From NCBI RefSeq assembly GCF_001439735.1, contig NZ_JYLN01000003.1, forward strand, positions 434,001-498,000: a stretch of DNA of 64,000 nucleotides, read 5' to 3'. A program made the position numbers and the translations under genes. The DNA is from Pseudomonas paralactis. GTDB taxonomy: Bacteria; Pseudomonadota; Gammaproteobacteria; Pseudomonadales; Pseudomonadaceae. The notes beneath the pieces were generated by a model. That model was not told where the DNA came from. It saw nothing but the letters and a program-made list of their open reading frames with translations, and did no database searches. This document shows positions 63,020 through 64,000 of the stretch, piece after piece (within the stretch, counting starts at the first letter, position 1; every line of letters starts with the position of its first letter).

Positions 63020-64000
63020 TTAGCGATTGATCCTGATATTCGTCAGCCAGCCCCATAGGCTGAAAACAATGAAACTGACAGCAATGGTCATCAGTAAATG
63101 GGGCCCGGTTTGCGCAAGCAGGGCGCTGCTGATGGCGGCGGTGAGGAACATAATGCTGTTACCCGCTGATGCAGCCGTTCCTGCGCTGCTGGAAAACAGC
63201 AGCATCGCCGCCGAAATCGCAGCCGGGCGCACCAGGGTGACGGCCAGGGCGCTGATCAGCATCGGTATCAGCAAGGTTACGCTGGTGATGGCTTGCAGGC
63301 TGACGATCAGCGTTAACAACACACCAGCGACGAGCAACAAGCCGAGCCCGATATTGATCTGCCGGGACAGCGTGATGCGCTTTTGCAGATAAGAGGCCAC
63401 CACGCCACCGAGCAGATAGGCCACGCCGTACACCATCAACACGAGCGCGTACTCGTATTCAGAGAGCTTCAGTGCGTCCATGAAAATCAGCGGTGTCACA
63501 CTGATCAAGGCGAAATAGCAGGCGAACACCAGGGCTGCGATCCACCAGTAGCGCAGAAAGTCGTGGTTGGCGGCGACGGCCTTGAGTGTGCCGATGATGG
63601 ACACTGGCGCCCGATGCGCACTGGCGGATTTAGCAGGCAGGATGCACAGCGCATGGATCAACATGCCGGCTGCCATCAACGCAAAGCCGTAGAAGCTGCC
63701 TTGCCAGTCGAGCGTAGTTTGCAGCCAGGAGCTGATCAGCGGTGACAGCGCGACGAATGAGCCACTCAAGGTCATGTAATAGAGGCGCACGCGGGCGCGG
63801 TCTTGCTCTTCGAACAGGTCTTCCACCAGCGCATGGCCCAACACGAAGAAACCACAGCCCATGGCCTGCACCGTGCGAAACAGCAGGAAAGTCAGGTAAT
63901 CCGGGGCCCATGCACAGCCCAGCGCACCGAAGATGGAGAGCATGATGCAGCCCAGCAGGACTTCCTTGCGTCCCCATTTATCCGACAGCGGGCCGGCGAC
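63020..64000 (-). CDS. MFS transporter, Bcr/CflA-like, 5' end outside the window
   Basis: The open frame runs past the window edge, so the first part (start codon and about two helices) is missing. The visible 326 residues begin at the loop GPLSDKWGRKEVLLG, the classic MFS motif A after helix 2, then about ten helices follow, ending LWGWLTNIRINR. VQAMGCGFFVLGHALVEDLFEEQDRARVRLYYM resembles the Bcr/CflA drug-resistance branch. The internal ATG at 63943 is not the start. Substrate is unknown. Confidence 0.82.
   Translation of the reverse strand, partial: VAGPLSDKWGRKEVLLGCIMLSIFGALGCAWAPDYLTFLLFRTVQAMGCGFFVLGHALVEDLFEEQDRARVRLYYMTLSGSFVALSPLISSWLQTTLDWQGSFYGFALMAAGMLIHALCILPAKSASAHRAPVSIIGTLKAVAANHDFLRYWWIAALVFACYFALISVTPLIFMDALKLSEYEYALVLMVYGVAYLLGGVVASYLQKRITLSRQINIGLGLLLVAGVLLTLIVSLQAITSVTLLIPMLISALAVTLVRPAAISAAMLLFSSSAGTAASAGNSIMFLTAAISSALLAQTGPHLLMTIAVSFIVFSLWGWLTNIRINR

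Overview
The window is chromosomal DNA from a fluorescent Pseudomonas, most likely of the P. fluorescens group. The evidence is high-GC coding DNA, gene order that follows the P. aeruginosa PAO1 block from spu/hacB through serA, rpiA-ilvA, rppH-ptsP, lgt-thyA to folA, and dense REP/REPIN repeats of the kind known from this group. About 48 protein genes are supported. No rRNA, tRNA or CRISPR array was seen.

Layout. (1) 240-4905: a complete aliphatic-sulfonate operon, ssuEADCBF. (2) 4928-5506: a REPIN followed by a 473-bp MITE-like element with terminal inverted repeats and an 8-bp flanking direct repeat, then a TetR regulator. (3) 6359-16667: polyamine uptake and catabolism. spuI is divergent from spuBCDEFGH; spuA, expected between them, is absent, and a good sigma-54 promoter candidate precedes spuB. 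(4) 16797-25314: an HD hydrolase and a divergent DJ-1/AraC regulator, a HacB-type N-terminal-nucleophile acylase with a thioredoxin-like partner, an alpha/beta hydrolase, and small conserved genes. (5) 25452-28969: serA divergent from D-2-hydroxyglutarate dehydrogenase, which removes a by-product of SerA, then an FAH-family enzyme. (6) 29216-40441: two tandem SdiA-regulated-family proteins, rpiA, ilvA, a DUF2269 membrane protein, a HAD phosphatase, rppH, ptsP, an NRDE protein, lgt and thyA.

(7) 40572-49604: an accessory block between thyA and folA. It holds cadR/cadA (Cd/Zn/Pb resistance), a LysR regulator, and an aminophosphonate cluster (AepVWX-type ABC transporter plus a FAD-dependent oxidoreductase). 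No phnW or phnX lies next to it. (8) 49632-55761: a DUF3482 GTPase/DUF2868 membrane protein pair, folA, a cystine-type symporter and phosphorylcholine phosphatase. (9) 55977-60026: a FecI/FecR/TonB-receptor cell-surface signalling unit. (10) 60213-64000: ilvD, a REP-associated tyrosine transposase (RAYT) flanked by two directly repeated REPINs of one family, and the 3' part of an MFS transporter cut by the window edge.

The theme is nutrient scavenging: sulfonates, polyamines, aminophosphonates, cystine, phosphorylcholine and ferric siderophores. Between the operons lie REPINs whose likely mobiliser is in the window. Nothing here is clearly a wholly new system. The best leads are the MITE-like element, the RAYT/REPIN unit, the missing spuA with a sigma-54 promoter in its place, a shortened solute-binding protein, and the GTPase/membrane-protein pair.
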